A stretch of DNA of 9,017 nt from Clostridium sp. UBA6758 (GCA_002453475.1 DKGY01000068.1:20282-29298), one strand, 5' to 3'. Shown: positions 1 to 6,337, counted from the first letter of the stretch. Notes: a model not told the origin generated them from the sequence alone. Made by a program: numbers and translations.

Positions 1-75
1 AAAATGGAACAACATCCACTTAGTGTAGGCTTTGGTGGTCCATATATTCGTGTTAATGGCATAGTGGTTCAATAG
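1..75 (+). CDS. C-terminal end of a TldD-like metalloprotease (partial)
   Basis: Only the last 24 residues and a TAG stop are inside the window; the start lies upstream. The frame reads ...HPLSVGFGGPYIRVNGIVVQ. The VGFGGPxIRV stretch just before the stop resembles the C-terminus of TldD/PmbA (modulator of DNA gyrase) family proteins. The stop overlaps the ribosome binding site of the next gene, a TldE/PmbA-type protein that starts 13 nt later, so the two are almost certainly one operon. In characterised pairs, TldD carries the zinc-binding HExxxH motif and TldE is the non-catalytic partner. That motif would lie upstream of the window and cannot be checked here. The TldD assignment therefore rests on the short tail plus the neighbour. 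Confidence 0.7.
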   Translation, partial: KMEQHPLSVGFGGPYIRVNGIVVQ

Positions 76-88
76 GAGGATAAAGGAA

Positions 89-1300
89 ATGATAAAGGAA
101 TTATATAAGAAAATAATAAAAGAAACATCCTTAAATGTGACTCAAAGCAGAATTGATTCTGTAAGAAAGAAGACCATTACTAAAAGTGGATGTAGGGTAT
201 ATAGCAATGGTTATATTGGAATTGCAGGCACGTTAGGAGAGCCTACAGAGGATACATGGAAAAGAGCAGAGGCCAATTTATCAGCTAAAATTCCATATAT
301 CTCTGAGCCAGAAAAAGATATGAAACGTATTAGAGATTTTAGGAAACTAAATATAAGTGATAAAGAATTTACTAGTAATATGGAAAATATTTTAGACACT
401 TTGCATAAGGAGTATCCTGATTTTATCTTTAGTAATAAAATTAATATGGTTGAAACAGAAATATCAATGACCAATGATGCTGGACTTCGCTATATTAATT
501 ATGATAAAACTATTGACATAGAACTTTTAATAAAACATGTGGATTCCTTAAATATTTTTGATACTGTAATATTTAAACAAAGTAGATATTTAGATGACAA
601 AACTATTTTGATAATGGCTAAGGAAATGATAGAAGGATATAGAAATAAAGTAGATCTTCCAGAAAAGAAAAAGAATCTTGTAATAGTTCAAGAAAATGAA
701 CTATTAGGAAAGATTGAAGAAGAATTAAATGGAGAGGCTATAGGTAGAGGTACATCATTATTTAATGAAAAAATGAATTTAAAAGCATTTAATGAGAAGG
801 TTACTATATATCAAGATAGTACGGATAAGATGTTTCATACACCGTTTTTTGACATGGAAGGTGTTGTAAATGAAAATGATAAATATAATCTTATTGAAAA
901 AGGTGTAATTAAAAGTGCTTATACTGATAAGAAAAGTTCAATAGAATTTTCTATGCCTTTAACAGGAGCTGCTAGTGGAAGCTATGATGAAGTTCCTGCT
1001 TTAAGTGGAGCTATGCTTTCTATCGAATCAAGTGGTAAAACCTTAAAGGAATTGCTGAATGGAGAATTAGCTATTCTTGTTATTGCAGCAAGTGGTGGTG
1101 ATTTTACTAGTGAAGGAAATTTTGCTTCACCGGTTCAGATGGCTATGATCACTGATGGTGAGCATATTATTGGACGTTTACCTGAATTCAATATTTCAGG
1201 AAACTTATACGAAATGTTTGGAGAAGATTTTGTAGGGGTAAGTGAAGGCAAACCATTTATTGATGAGCATGTCCTAGCGATAAAAATGAAGATAAATTAG
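89..1300 (+). CDS. TldE/PmbA-type subunit of a TldD/TldE peptidase
   Basis: The 403-residue protein belongs to the TldD/PmbA family. TldD and TldE form a cytoplasmic heterodimeric protease that trims unfolded peptides; in Escherichia coli it matures microcin B17 and degrades the CcdA antitoxin. The natural substrate in this organism is unknown. Visible signatures are FFDMEGVV at residues 253-260, followed by the LIEKGVIKSAYTD block, and near the C-terminus ISGNLYEMF with N372, typical of the family. No HExxxH zinc motif is present, which fits the non-catalytic TldE/PmbA partner rather than TldD. At 403 residues it is shorter than the roughly 450-residue E. coli PmbA. AGGAGG at 75-80 precedes the ATG. 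It lies 13 nt after a TldD-like gene in the same operon and is closed by a hairpin terminator after position 1366. No signal peptide or membrane span is seen. Confidence 0.88.
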   Translation: MIKELYKKIIKETSLNVTQSRIDSVRKKTITKSGCRVYSNGYIGIAGTLGEPTEDTWKRAEANLSAKIPYISEPEKDMKRIRDFRKLNISDKEFTSNMENILDTLHKEYPDFIFSNKINMVETEISMTNDAGLRYINYDKTIDIELLIKHVDSLNIFDTVIFKQSRYLDDKTILIMAKEMIEGYRNKVDLPEKKKNLVIVQENELLGKIEEELNGEAIGRGTSLFNEKMNLKAFNEKVTIYQDSTDKMFHTPFFDMEGVVNENDKYNLIEKGVIKSAYTDKKSSIEFSMPLTGAASGSYDEVPALSGAMLSIESSGKTLKELLNGELAILVIAASGGDFTSEGNFASPVQMAMITDGEHIIGRLPEFNISGNLYEMFGEDFVGVSEGKPFIDEHVLAIKMKIN

Positions 1301-1350
1301 GTATAATGTAGTAAATATATATAAATCCCTCAAATCTGCACGACCACAAC

Positions 1351-1366
1351 AACTAGTTAACTAGTT
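1351..1366. repeat. Perfect 16-bp palindrome (tandem 8-bp repeat)
   Basis: AACTAGTTAACTAGTT is two head-to-tail copies of the 8-bp palindrome AACTAGTT, so the whole 16 bp is also a perfect palindrome. It lies directly left of the terminator stem, about 85 nt before the merR start. It could be an operator for a dimeric regulator, or part of the folded 3' end of the tldE transcript. It does not resemble the dyad in the MerR-type promoter at 2275-2305, so binding by the adjacent MerR protein is not implied. Confidence 0.55.
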
Positions 1367-1408
1367 AAATATATAAATAGTTCTCTATATAACTATTTAT
1401 ATATTTTT
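1367..1408 (+). terminator. Hairpin terminator of the tldD-tldE operon
   Basis: A perfect 16-bp inverted repeat has arms at 1367-1382 (AAATATATAAATAGTT) and 1391-1406 with an 8-nt loop. A T-run at 1404-1408 overlaps the end of the right arm. It lies 66 nt after the tldE stop. The stem is almost entirely A-T, so it is weaker than its length suggests, but its position between two functionally unrelated genes fits termination. It could act on both strands. Confidence 0.7.
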
Positions 1409-1441
1409 ATAGGGAAAATTAAATTTGAAAATATAACTTAT

Positions 1442-1446
1442 GGAGG
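1442..1446 (+). promoter_or_regulatory. Ribosome binding site deciding the merR start
   Basis: GGAGG at 1442-1446 lies 5 nt before the ATG at 1452. An earlier in-frame ATG at 1440 has no purine-rich site upstream and itself overlaps this site, so the start at 1452 is preferred. The protein then begins MDKKILIGEMAK, which places the MerR helix-turn-helix at the usual distance from the N-terminus. Confidence 0.75.
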
Positions 1447-1451
1447 ATGAA

Positions 1452-2270
1452 ATGGATAAAAAGATACTTATAGGAGAAATGGCTAAGATTCACAACATAT
1501 CAACTCAAACCCTAAGGTATTATGATTCTATTGGGTTACTTAAGCCTAGACATAAAGATGAAGAGAATGGATATAGATATTATGATATTGAACAGTTCGC
1601 TCAACTTGACTCTATTTTATTTTTAAAAAAGCTCGGAATGCCCCTTAAGGATATAAAAAAGTATTTTTCAAATAGAAATCTTAAAATACTAATTGATCTC
1701 CTTAATAAGAAAGAGAAGGACATAGATGAGGAAATTGAACTTTTAGAAAGATATAAAAAGAGTATCTCTAAAAAACTTGAGTTTTTGGAAGAAAGTATAG
1801 AAGAAGCTAGACTTGAAGAGTGTGAAATAGTTGATTTAGAAGATCGAGATATAATATATATTTCTTTAAATGATAGAACAGATATATATAGTGTAGAATA
1901 TGGAATAAAAGAATTAAGTAATAGATTGGGAGATAATCTTTGTTTATTTGATGGAAGAATAGGAGCTTTTATCTCACAAGAAGATATCTTAAATAAAAAG
2001 TATATTACCTTTAGAGATATTGCTTTAATTTTTGATCATGGCATTTTTAACCATAAAAATATAAGAACTTTGCGTAAAGGAAGATATGCAAGGATAATTT
2101 ATAGAGGACTCTATGATTATGCAGAAAGTTACTTTAATAAGCTTATAAATTTTATGGATATAAATGGACTAGAGAGTGTTGGAGATGGCATAGTTCTTAC
2201 CATAACTGATTCAGCTTTTTCTTCAAAGGAAGAAGAGTATTTAACAGAAATACAAATTCCTTTAAAATAG
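1452..2270 (+). CDS. MerR-family regulator with GyrI-like effector domain (BmrR/BltR type)
   Basis: This is a 272-residue one-component transcription regulator. Residues 5-72 form the MerR winged-helix DNA-binding domain: IGEMAKIHNIST is the helix-turn-helix, LRYYDSIGLLKP (21-32) and NGYRYYD (39-45) are the family hallmarks, and LGMPLKDIKKYF (61-72) follows. Residues about 75-120 are a charged heptad-rich helix, the dimerising coiled coil. Residues about 125-272 resemble the GyrI-like ligand-binding domain, ending in the typical EEYLTEIQIPL. Related proteins bind lipophilic or cationic drugs there and activate an efflux gene by twisting an over-long promoter spacer. The next gene is a MATE drug pump, with a 19-bp-spacer promoter and dyad between them, so that pump is the obvious target. 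No convincing promoter of its own is seen, and the ligand cannot be inferred. Confidence 0.92.
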   Translation: MDKKILIGEMAKIHNISTQTLRYYDSIGLLKPRHKDEENGYRYYDIEQFAQLDSILFLKKLGMPLKDIKKYFSNRNLKILIDLLNKKEKDIDEEIELLERYKKSISKKLEFLEESIEEARLEECEIVDLEDRDIIYISLNDRTDIYSVEYGIKELSNRLGDNLCLFDGRIGAFISQEDILNKKYITFRDIALIFDHGIFNHKNIRTLRKGRYARIIYRGLYDYAESYFNKLINFMDINGLESVGDGIVLTITDSAFSSKEEEYLTEIQIPLK

Positions 2271-2274
2271 GCTA

Positions 2275-2305
2275 TTGACATTATAGTCACTATAAGGTTT
2301 AGAAT
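2275..2305 (+). promoter_or_regulatory. MerR-class promoter/operator driving the MATE pump gene
   Basis: The -35 box TTGACA (2275-2280, perfect) and the -10 box TAGAAT (2300-2305, one mismatch) are separated by 19 bp. This is the over-long spacing characteristic of MerR-activated promoters. The spacer holds the perfect dyad TTATAGT-C-ACTATAA at 2281-2295, extendable to 2278-2298 with one mismatched pair. It lies just after the merR stop and about 70 nt before the MATE start. Inference: the upstream MerR protein binds here and activates the pump gene when ligand is bound. Confidence 0.85.
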
Positions 2306-2375
2306 ATTAACTTGTGAGGGATAAGAGTGTAACATTAATTACACATCAGATAAATTATTTTAAGTAGGTGATATT

Positions 2376-3710
2376 ATGAACTTTGTAGAATTAACAGAAA
2401 TGAGATTAAAAAAATTATTAATAAAATTTTTATTTCCTAGCATATTAGCTATGCTAGCAACTTCAGTAAATATTCTTTGTGATACCATATTTATAAGTCA
2501 AGGAATTGGAAAAGAGGGACTCTCGGCTTTAGGAATTGCTATACCTATATATAATGTATATAATGCAGTATCACTTCTAATAGGAATGGGAGGAGCTACC
2601 TTATACTCTATTAATATGGGTAAAAAGAACAATAAAAAAGCAAATGAGGTCTTTAATACATCCATTTTTGTAGCAATTATAATTGGGTTAAGTATTTCTA
2701 TTTTTGGATATATTTTTTCAAAGGATGTTGCTATAATGTTTGGAGCTTCACAACAAATATTAGGGCTTTCTGATGAATATCTAAAAATAATATTATTATC
2801 AGGGATAAATTTTATATTATCGGGAGTTTTACAAGCATTTATAAGAAATGATGGTGCTCCAAAGCTTTCTATGATTGCCGGAATTACTGGTAACATGTTT
2901 AATGTGGTTTTTGACTATGTATTTATTTTTGTACTTGATATGGGGATGAGAGGTGCTGCCATAGCAACTGCTATAGCACCAATGGTAACTTTAATAATTA
3001 TAGCTACTAAATTTATTAAAAAATCTGGACATTTTAGATTCAAATATAACTTAATTAAGATTCCATATATTACAAACATTTTCAAGGTAGGAATATCAAG
3101 CTCATTCATTGAGGTATCTGGAGCTATCGTTATAATACTGTTTAATTATATTTTAATAGATATGATAGGGGAGATTGGAGTGGCCGCTTACAGTATTATT
3201 AGTAACATTGCTTTAATTGGAGTTGCTATATTATCTGGAATAAGCCAAGCTATTCAGCCAATAGTAAGTGTTAATTTTGGAGCTGAACATTATGATAGAG
3301 TAATTAAAACTAGAAAAGCAGCTCTATTTATTGCATTAGCCTTTGGAGTATCGTTTTTCTTAGTAGGAAATATCTTTACAAGAGAAGTAATTGGCTTTTT
3401 TAATAACTCAGACTTAAAGCTTATTGAAATTACAGCTAGAGGTATGAAAATATATTTCTCAGCATTTATTTTTATGGGAATTAATATGGTTAATATATCA
3501 TTTTTCCAAGCAGTTAATCATGCCAAGATATCAAATACAATGTCTATAATAAAGAGCTTTGCATTAGTGTTAATTAATTTATGTATTCTTCCGAAAATAT
3601 TCGGTATAGATGGGTTATGGTCTACCATACCAGTTGCAGAATTTATTACTTTGTTTATTGGATTATTCATAGTAAAATATAATATAAATAACTTAAAATA
3701 CAATGTGTAA
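2376..3710 (+). CDS. MATE-family multidrug efflux pump, MepA-like
   Basis: The 444-residue integral membrane protein belongs to the MATE superfamily, which exports cationic drugs in exchange for Na+ or H+. About twelve hydrophobic spans are visible, for example residues 18-40, 57-77, 95-115, 136-156, 164-186, 193-213, 245-265, 270-292, 316-334, 357-380, 391-406 and 415-434. The stretch AFIRNDGAPKLSMIAGITGNMFNVVFD (154-180, with the RNDG motif) and the matching C-lobe stretch QAIQPIVSVNFGA (291-303) are typical of MepA-type MATE proteins, as is the length near 450. The start is supported by AGGTGAT at 2366-2372, 3 nt before the ATG. It lies behind a MerR regulator and is preceded by a MerR-class promoter, so drug-inducible expression is likely. 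The substrate range cannot be read from sequence. Confidence 0.93.
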   Translation: MNFVELTEMRLKKLLIKFLFPSILAMLATSVNILCDTIFISQGIGKEGLSALGIAIPIYNVYNAVSLLIGMGGATLYSINMGKKNNKKANEVFNTSIFVAIIIGLSISIFGYIFSKDVAIMFGASQQILGLSDEYLKIILLSGINFILSGVLQAFIRNDGAPKLSMIAGITGNMFNVVFDYVFIFVLDMGMRGAAIATAIAPMVTLIIIATKFIKKSGHFRFKYNLIKIPYITNIFKVGISSSFIEVSGAIVIILFNYILIDMIGEIGVAAYSIISNIALIGVAILSGISQAIQPIVSVNFGAEHYDRVIKTRKAALFIALAFGVSFFLVGNIFTREVIGFFNNSDLKLIEITARGMKIYFSAFIFMGINMVNISFFQAVNHAKISNTMSIIKSFALVLINLCILPKIFGIDGLWSTIPVAEFITLFIGLFIVKYNINNLKYNV

Positions 3711-3840
3711 GATAGTTACACTAATTAATAGTATATGTATAATAAATTAATATGATTAAATTAGAATAGGGTAGTATAAGATTTTGAAGATCATTTTATT
3801 TCGGACTATTGTATTATAAAATAAAATTAAAATCAAAAGT

Positions 3841-3886
3841 TACAGCAGATGGATTTGCTTTGTGCATATTTATCTGCTGTATTTTT
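3841..3886 (+). terminator. Intrinsic terminator after the MepA-like gene
   Basis: A perfect 10-bp inverted repeat, TACAGCAGAT (3841-3850) and ATCTGCTGTA (3872-3881), has a 21-nt loop and is followed at once by TTTTT (3882-3886). The stem is the most GC-containing sequence nearby. It lies 130 nt beyond the MATE stop and upstream of the padR promoter, so it insulates the two transcription units. Confidence 0.8.
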
Positions 3887-3923
3887 ATACCTAAATATAG
3901 ATACGAATTTAAAATTTTTGGAA

Positions 3924-4011
3924 AAAGTACTTCACATGTCGTAGTAATTATGATATATTATAATTACTACGATAGACAAAGTACATTAGACATAGTAATT
4001 GCATAATATAT
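3924..4011 (+). repeat. Imperfect direct duplication of a promoter-like module
   Basis: Two copies share the order AAAGTAC, a short spacer, TAGTAATT, then an AT-rich tail ending ATATAT. Copy 1 has AAAGTAC at 3924-3930 and TAGTAATT at 3942-3949. Copy 2 has AAAGTAC at 3978-3984 and TAGTAATT at 3993-4000. The spacers are 11 and 8 nt. The hexamer TAGACA also occurs twice, at 3973-3978 and 3987-3992. Copy 2 contains the predicted padR promoter; copy 1 is part of the inverted repeat. Confidence 0.65.
3939..3972. promoter_or_regulatory. 13-bp inverted repeat, candidate PadR operator
   Basis: TCGTAGTAATTAT (3939-3951) and its exact complement ATAATTACTACGA (3960-3972) are separated by 8 nt. No T-tract follows, so it is not a terminator for the plus strand. 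It lies 15 nt upstream of the predicted -35 box of the padR operon. PadR repressors are dimers that bind dyads and usually control their own operon, so autoregulatory binding here is a reasonable inference. One half-site, TAGTAATT, recurs at 3993-4000 inside the promoter spacer. Confidence 0.55.
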
Positions 4012-4014
4012 ACT
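3987..4014 (+). promoter_or_regulatory. Predicted promoter of the padR operon
   Basis: TAGACA (3987-3992, one mismatch to TTGACA) and TATACT (4009-4014, one mismatch to TATAAT) are separated by 16 bp. Transcription would start near 4021, giving a leader of about 50 nt. The spacer contains a TAGTAATT copy matching the half-site of the upstream inverted repeat, a position suited to repression. Confidence 0.55.
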
Positions 4015-4056
4015 AAAGATATAGTTATCTATAAAATAAGTAAGTAGTAGGTAAAG

Positions 4057-4064
4057 AAAGGAGG
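4057..4064 (+). promoter_or_regulatory. Consensus ribosome binding site fixing a TTG start
   Basis: AAAGGAGG is a perfect Shine-Dalgarno match and lies 7 nt before the TTG at 4072. No in-frame ATG lies nearby, and the PadR fold needs the residues encoded from here, so the TTG start is well supported. Confidence 0.85.
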
Positions 4065-4071
4065 ATAACAT

Positions 4072-4416
4072 TTGATAAGTAGCGATGTTATTAGGGGATA
4101 CAATGATACTATAATTCTTTTCACTCTCCTAGATAGGGAGTCTTATGGATATGAGATATCAAAAACGATAAAAAGACTATCAGAGGAAAAGTATATTATA
4201 AAAGAAACTACATTATACTCTGCATTTACACGGTTAGAGAAAAATGGATATATAGAATCTTTTTATGGAGATGAGACCTTTGGAAAGAGAAGAACTTACT
4301 ATAGAATCACACAAAAAGGACGCGATTACTACAAAGAAAAATGTGAAGAATGGAAGGTTATTAAAGAGGTAATGAGTAAATTTATAAAGGAGATGGAGAA
4401 GTATGGAGACCATTAG
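4072..4416 (+). CDS. PadR-family transcriptional repressor (short, PadR-s1 type)
   Basis: The 114-residue protein is the length of the short PadR class: a winged helix-turn-helix plus one C-terminal dimerisation helix. Signatures are SYGYEI (24-29), the recognition-helix region KETTLYSAFTRLEKNGYI (44-61), where family members usually read LYPALxRLExxGLI, and the wing GKRRTYYRITQKGR (71-84). Residues about 86-110 are the charged C-terminal helix. It starts at TTG behind a consensus ribosome binding site. It overlaps the next gene by 14 nt, so the two are co-transcribed and probably translationally coupled. PadR regulators followed by a membrane protein with a HAAS/DUF1700-type domain are a recurring arrangement in Firmicutes; the signal is usually unknown. 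Autoregulation through the inverted repeat at 3939-3972 is inferred. Confidence 0.92.
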   Translation: MISSDVIRGYNDTIILFTLLDRESYGYEISKTIKRLSEEKYIIKETTLYSAFTRLEKNGYIESFYGDETFGKRRTYYRITQKGRDYYKEKCEEWKVIKEVMSKFIKEMEKYGDH

Positions 4417-5389
4417 AAATTATTTAGATAATATTTTTTCAAGTTTACCAAAATCAGAAGAAATTATAAAATTGAAAGAAGAATTACTTTCAAATATGGA
4501 GGAAAAGTATAGGGAGCTTAAAGAAAGTGGAAAGACAGAAAATGAAGCTATTGGAATTGTAATTTCTGAGTTTGGAAATATTGATGAGTTAATAATGGAA
4601 TTGGGAATTGAAAATAGAAAACCAATAGAGAGTATTCATACTGTTACCATGGAAGAAGCAGAAAATTACATGAGAGATAAAGTTAAATATGGTAAGTTGA
4701 TTGCTGTTGGTGTTATATTATGTATATTAGCACCAGCAATGCTAATGTTTACTCATAATATTATAATAGGTGGAGTATTTAGTACAGAAATTAATGTGGA
4801 AACTTTAGAAGGACTCAGTGTTATCCCATTATTTATTTTTATAGCTATTGCTGTAGGCCTATTTATCTATGCTGGTACTCAACTTGACAAGTATAAGTAT
4901 TTAGAAGAAGATTTCATATGTCCACTAGATGTGCAGCAAAGAGTAAAAGTTAAAAAAGAAGAATTCTCATCCAACTTTACTAAATTAAATATAATTGGAG
5001 TTACACTTTGTGTACTGTCACCTGTTGCGTTAATTGGTATATCAGCAATTGGAGGATATAATGACGACATAATATCTACTTATGGAGCAATTGTACTATT
5101 AATAATGGTAGCTATTGCAGTGTTTATATTTATAAGAGTTGGAAATATAAATAATAGTTATAATGCACTTTTACAAATTGAAGAATATTCATCAAAAGGT
5201 AAGGAAAATAATAAAGTTACAGGTGATGTTGCATCAGTTGTATGGCCAATTGCCACAGTCATATTTTTGATCTGGGGTTTGGGATTTGATGGATGGGATA
5301 TTTGTTGGATTGTATTCCCTATTACTGGAATACTCTTTGGAGCTTTTAGTGGATTATATGCATTAATAAAGCGTAATAATAAAAGATAA
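4403..5389 (+). CDS. HAAS/DUF1700-like membrane protein partnered with PadR, internally duplicated
   Basis: The 328-residue protein has two parts. Residues 1-70 are hydrophilic and helical (LDNIFSSLP, KLKEELLSNMEEKYRELKESG, EAIGIVISEFGNIDELIMELG), the pattern of the HAAS/DUF1700/permease-prefix domain. Residues about 97-322 hold six predicted membrane spans: 97-117, 138-158, 195-215, 226-246, 277-294 and 299-322. Spans 1-2 and 3-4 look like a duplication. KLIAVGVILCILAPAMLM (98-115) and KLNIIGVTLCVLSPVALI (194-211) match at 9 of 18 positions, and residues 148-167 match 237-256 at 9 of 20. No transporter or enzyme motif is seen. The start overlaps the padR end by 14 nt, with GGAG at 4395-4398. 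Inference: it is a membrane sensor or effector acting with PadR; the actual role is unknown. Confidence 0.8.
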   Translation: METIRNYLDNIFSSLPKSEEIIKLKEELLSNMEEKYRELKESGKTENEAIGIVISEFGNIDELIMELGIENRKPIESIHTVTMEEAENYMRDKVKYGKLIAVGVILCILAPAMLMFTHNIIIGGVFSTEINVETLEGLSVIPLFIFIAIAVGLFIYAGTQLDKYKYLEEDFICPLDVQQRVKVKKEEFSSNFTKLNIIGVTLCVLSPVALIGISAIGGYNDDIISTYGAIVLLIMVAIAVFIFIRVGNINNSYNALLQIEEYSSKGKENNKVTGDVASVVWPIATVIFLIWGLGFDGWDICWIVFPITGILFGAFSGLYALIKRNNKR

Positions 5390-5392
5390 ATT

Positions 5393-5439
5393 AGTATAAT
5401 AGCTAGTCAAGAATTTAAAGTTTGACTAGCTATTATACT
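5393..5439. terminator. Perfect 18-bp hairpin between convergent genes
   Basis: AGTATAATAGCTAGTCAA (5393-5410) and its exact complement (5422-5439) flank an 11-nt loop. It begins 3 nt after the padR-operon stop codon. On the plus strand only TTT-type sequence follows (5439-5441), and on the minus strand the downstream sequence is A/T-mixed, so neither side has a strong U-tract. The position between convergent genes suggests a bidirectional terminator or a 3'-end stabiliser. Confidence 0.7.
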
Positions 5440-5460
5440 TTAAGCATTGTATATTATTAG

Positions 5461-5504
5461 AGATATATTGAAAAACTATAGTCAAGGGTATCTAAGATTT
5501 TTTT
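5461..5504 (+). terminator. Possible second, weak terminator
   Basis: AGATA (5461-5465) can pair with TATCT (5489-5493), with an inner TTGA/TCAA pairing (5468-5471 with 5482-5485). A run of seven T follows at 5498-5504. The stem is interrupted and weak, but the T-run is the one missing from the long hairpin just upstream, so the two may work in tandem for the padR operon. Confidence 0.35.
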
Positions 5505-5525
5505 CTTTGTTAATTAATTCATAAT

Positions 5526-6065
5526 TTATACTGGAGCTAACTCTCCAGTGATGGAATCCATAATAAAACCATATACACTAATATCCTTTGGTATAAGAGG
5601 ATGTTTTGTAATAATATCTACTGTTTCAGCTACTGAATTATTAACGTTATCAAATCCACTTAACCATGAATCAAAGTCAACTCCGAAGTATTTTACTAAA
5701 TTAATTTGTTCTTCAGAAATATTTCTATGTTTCATTTTTGCAATGATTTTTTCACTATTCATATGTTGTGCGCCACAGTCTGTATGGCCAATTACAAAAA
5801 TTTCTTCAACACCTAAATCATATATAGCTACTAGTAAGCTACGAGCTACACTTCCAAAGGGATGAGATATCGAACCACCAGCATTTTTAATAATTTTTAC
5901 GTCGCCATTTTTAAATCCAAGGGCAGCGGGAAGTAGTTCCGTTAGCCGAGTATCCATACATGTAACTATGGCTATTTTCTTATCTGGATATTTGCTTGTA
6001 ATATACTTTTCATATTTTTTATTTTCTACAAAGTCCTTATTGTATTTCAAAATTTCATCTACCAT
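5526..6065 (-). CDS. Beta-class carbonic anhydrase, compact Cab-like type
   Basis: This 179-residue cytoplasmic zinc enzyme interconverts CO2 and bicarbonate. The zinc ligands C36, H94 and C97 are present in VTCMDTRL and GHTDCGAQ. The catalytic Asp-Arg dyad is D38 and R40. NAGG at 61-64 and SVARSLLVAIYDLGVEEIFVIGH (72-94) are typical of the family. The length and motif spacing match the small archaeal/clostridial clade typified by Cab of Methanothermobacter, rather than the roughly 220-residue plant/enterobacterial type. It probably supplies bicarbonate for carboxylations or helps pH balance. It stands alone on the minus strand, convergent with the padR operon and divergent from the second MATE unit, so it is likely monocistronic. 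GAAGGA (6080-6075 on the minus strand) lies 9 nt before the ATG. All key residues are intact. Confidence 0.95.
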   Translation of the reverse strand: MVDEILKYNKDFVENKKYEKYITSKYPDKKIAIVTCMDTRLTELLPAALGFKNGDVKIIKNAGGSISHPFGSVARSLLVAIYDLGVEEIFVIGHTDCGAQHMNSEKIIAKMKHRNISEEQINLVKYFGVDFDSWLSGFDNVNNSVAETVDIITKHPLIPKDISVYGFIMDSITGELAPV

Positions 6066-6089
6066 ATTTTCACGTCCTTCAATATAAGT

Positions 6090-6095
6090 ATTATA
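6090..6095 (-). promoter_or_regulatory. Possible -10 box of the carbonic anhydrase gene
   Basis: On the minus strand this reads TATAAT, a perfect -10 match 24 nt before the start codon, which would give a leader of under 20 nt that still includes the ribosome binding site. No good -35 hexamer lies 16-18 nt further upstream, and TATAAT-like strings are frequent in such AT-rich DNA, so this is tentative. Confidence 0.35.
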
Positions 6096-6163
6096 AAGTG
6101 TAAAAGTAAATTTAAAGATATAGTTAAATTAAAAATAAAGTTAATAATAGTAAACAATTATTT

Positions 6164-6192
6164 AAATAAAATCTATTAAATAGATTTTATTT
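6164..6192. repeat. 12-bp inverted repeat with 5-nt loop
   Basis: AAATAAAATCTA (6164-6175) pairs exactly with TAGATTTTATTT (6181-6192) around TTAAA. It lies about 100 bp upstream of the carbonic anhydrase start, between divergent genes. It may be an operator, or an AT-rich cruciform of no function. No transcript is expected to end here. Confidence 0.4.
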
Positions 6193-6307
6193 TAAATACG
6201 GACTAAATACAAGGATTTTCTAATTTTTTATATAATATAAAAAGTAAATTTAAAATATATTTGAAAATAATATAATTAATAGTTAATTATAGAAATGTAT
6301 AAATTAT

Positions 6308-6337
6308 TTATAATAATTACAAGGTAATTATCTATAA
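6308..6337. repeat. Long near-perfect inverted repeat with 3-nt loop
   Basis: TTATAATAATTAC (6308-6320) pairs with GTAATTATCTATAA (6324-6337), 13 base pairs with a single bulged C at 6332. The tight 3-nt spacing would suit either an RNA hairpin or a protein-binding dyad. There is no U-tract, so it is not a standard terminator. Confidence 0.4.

Larger units (their letters stand above)
3711..4071. other. 361-bp intergenic region: MATE 3' end and padR control region
   Basis: No supportable gene lies here. The left third (3711-3840) is AT-rich sequence with no recognised element. A hairpin with a T-run follows (3841-3886), which probably ends the MATE transcript. The right half holds two imperfect copies of a promoter-like module, a 13-bp inverted repeat, and a predicted promoter for the padR operon. 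These are listed separately. Confidence 0.6.

Noticed and set aside
1440..1451. Earlier ATG for the MerR regulator
   Set aside because: It has no ribosome binding site and overlaps the GGAGG that serves the ATG at 1452.
2498..2896. 132-codon minus-strand frame opposite the MepA-like gene
   Set aside because: It is antisense to a strongly supported MATE gene, and its composition is the mirror of the membrane-protein codons. It has no promoter or ribosome binding site context.
3939..3972. Terminator reading of the 13-bp inverted repeat before padR
   Set aside because: No T-tract follows on the plus strand, a better terminator already lies at 3841-3886, and the half-site recurs in the promoter, which favours an operator.
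3809..4006. 65-codon plus-strand frame in the intergenic region
   Set aside because: It starts at a TTG with no ribosome binding site and runs through the terminator at 3841-3886 and the inverted repeat and promoter of padR. Its translation shows no coding character, so it is a chance frame.
5548..5865. 105-codon plus-strand frame opposite the carbonic anhydrase
   Set aside because: It is antisense to an enzyme with every catalytic residue intact and shows no family resemblance.
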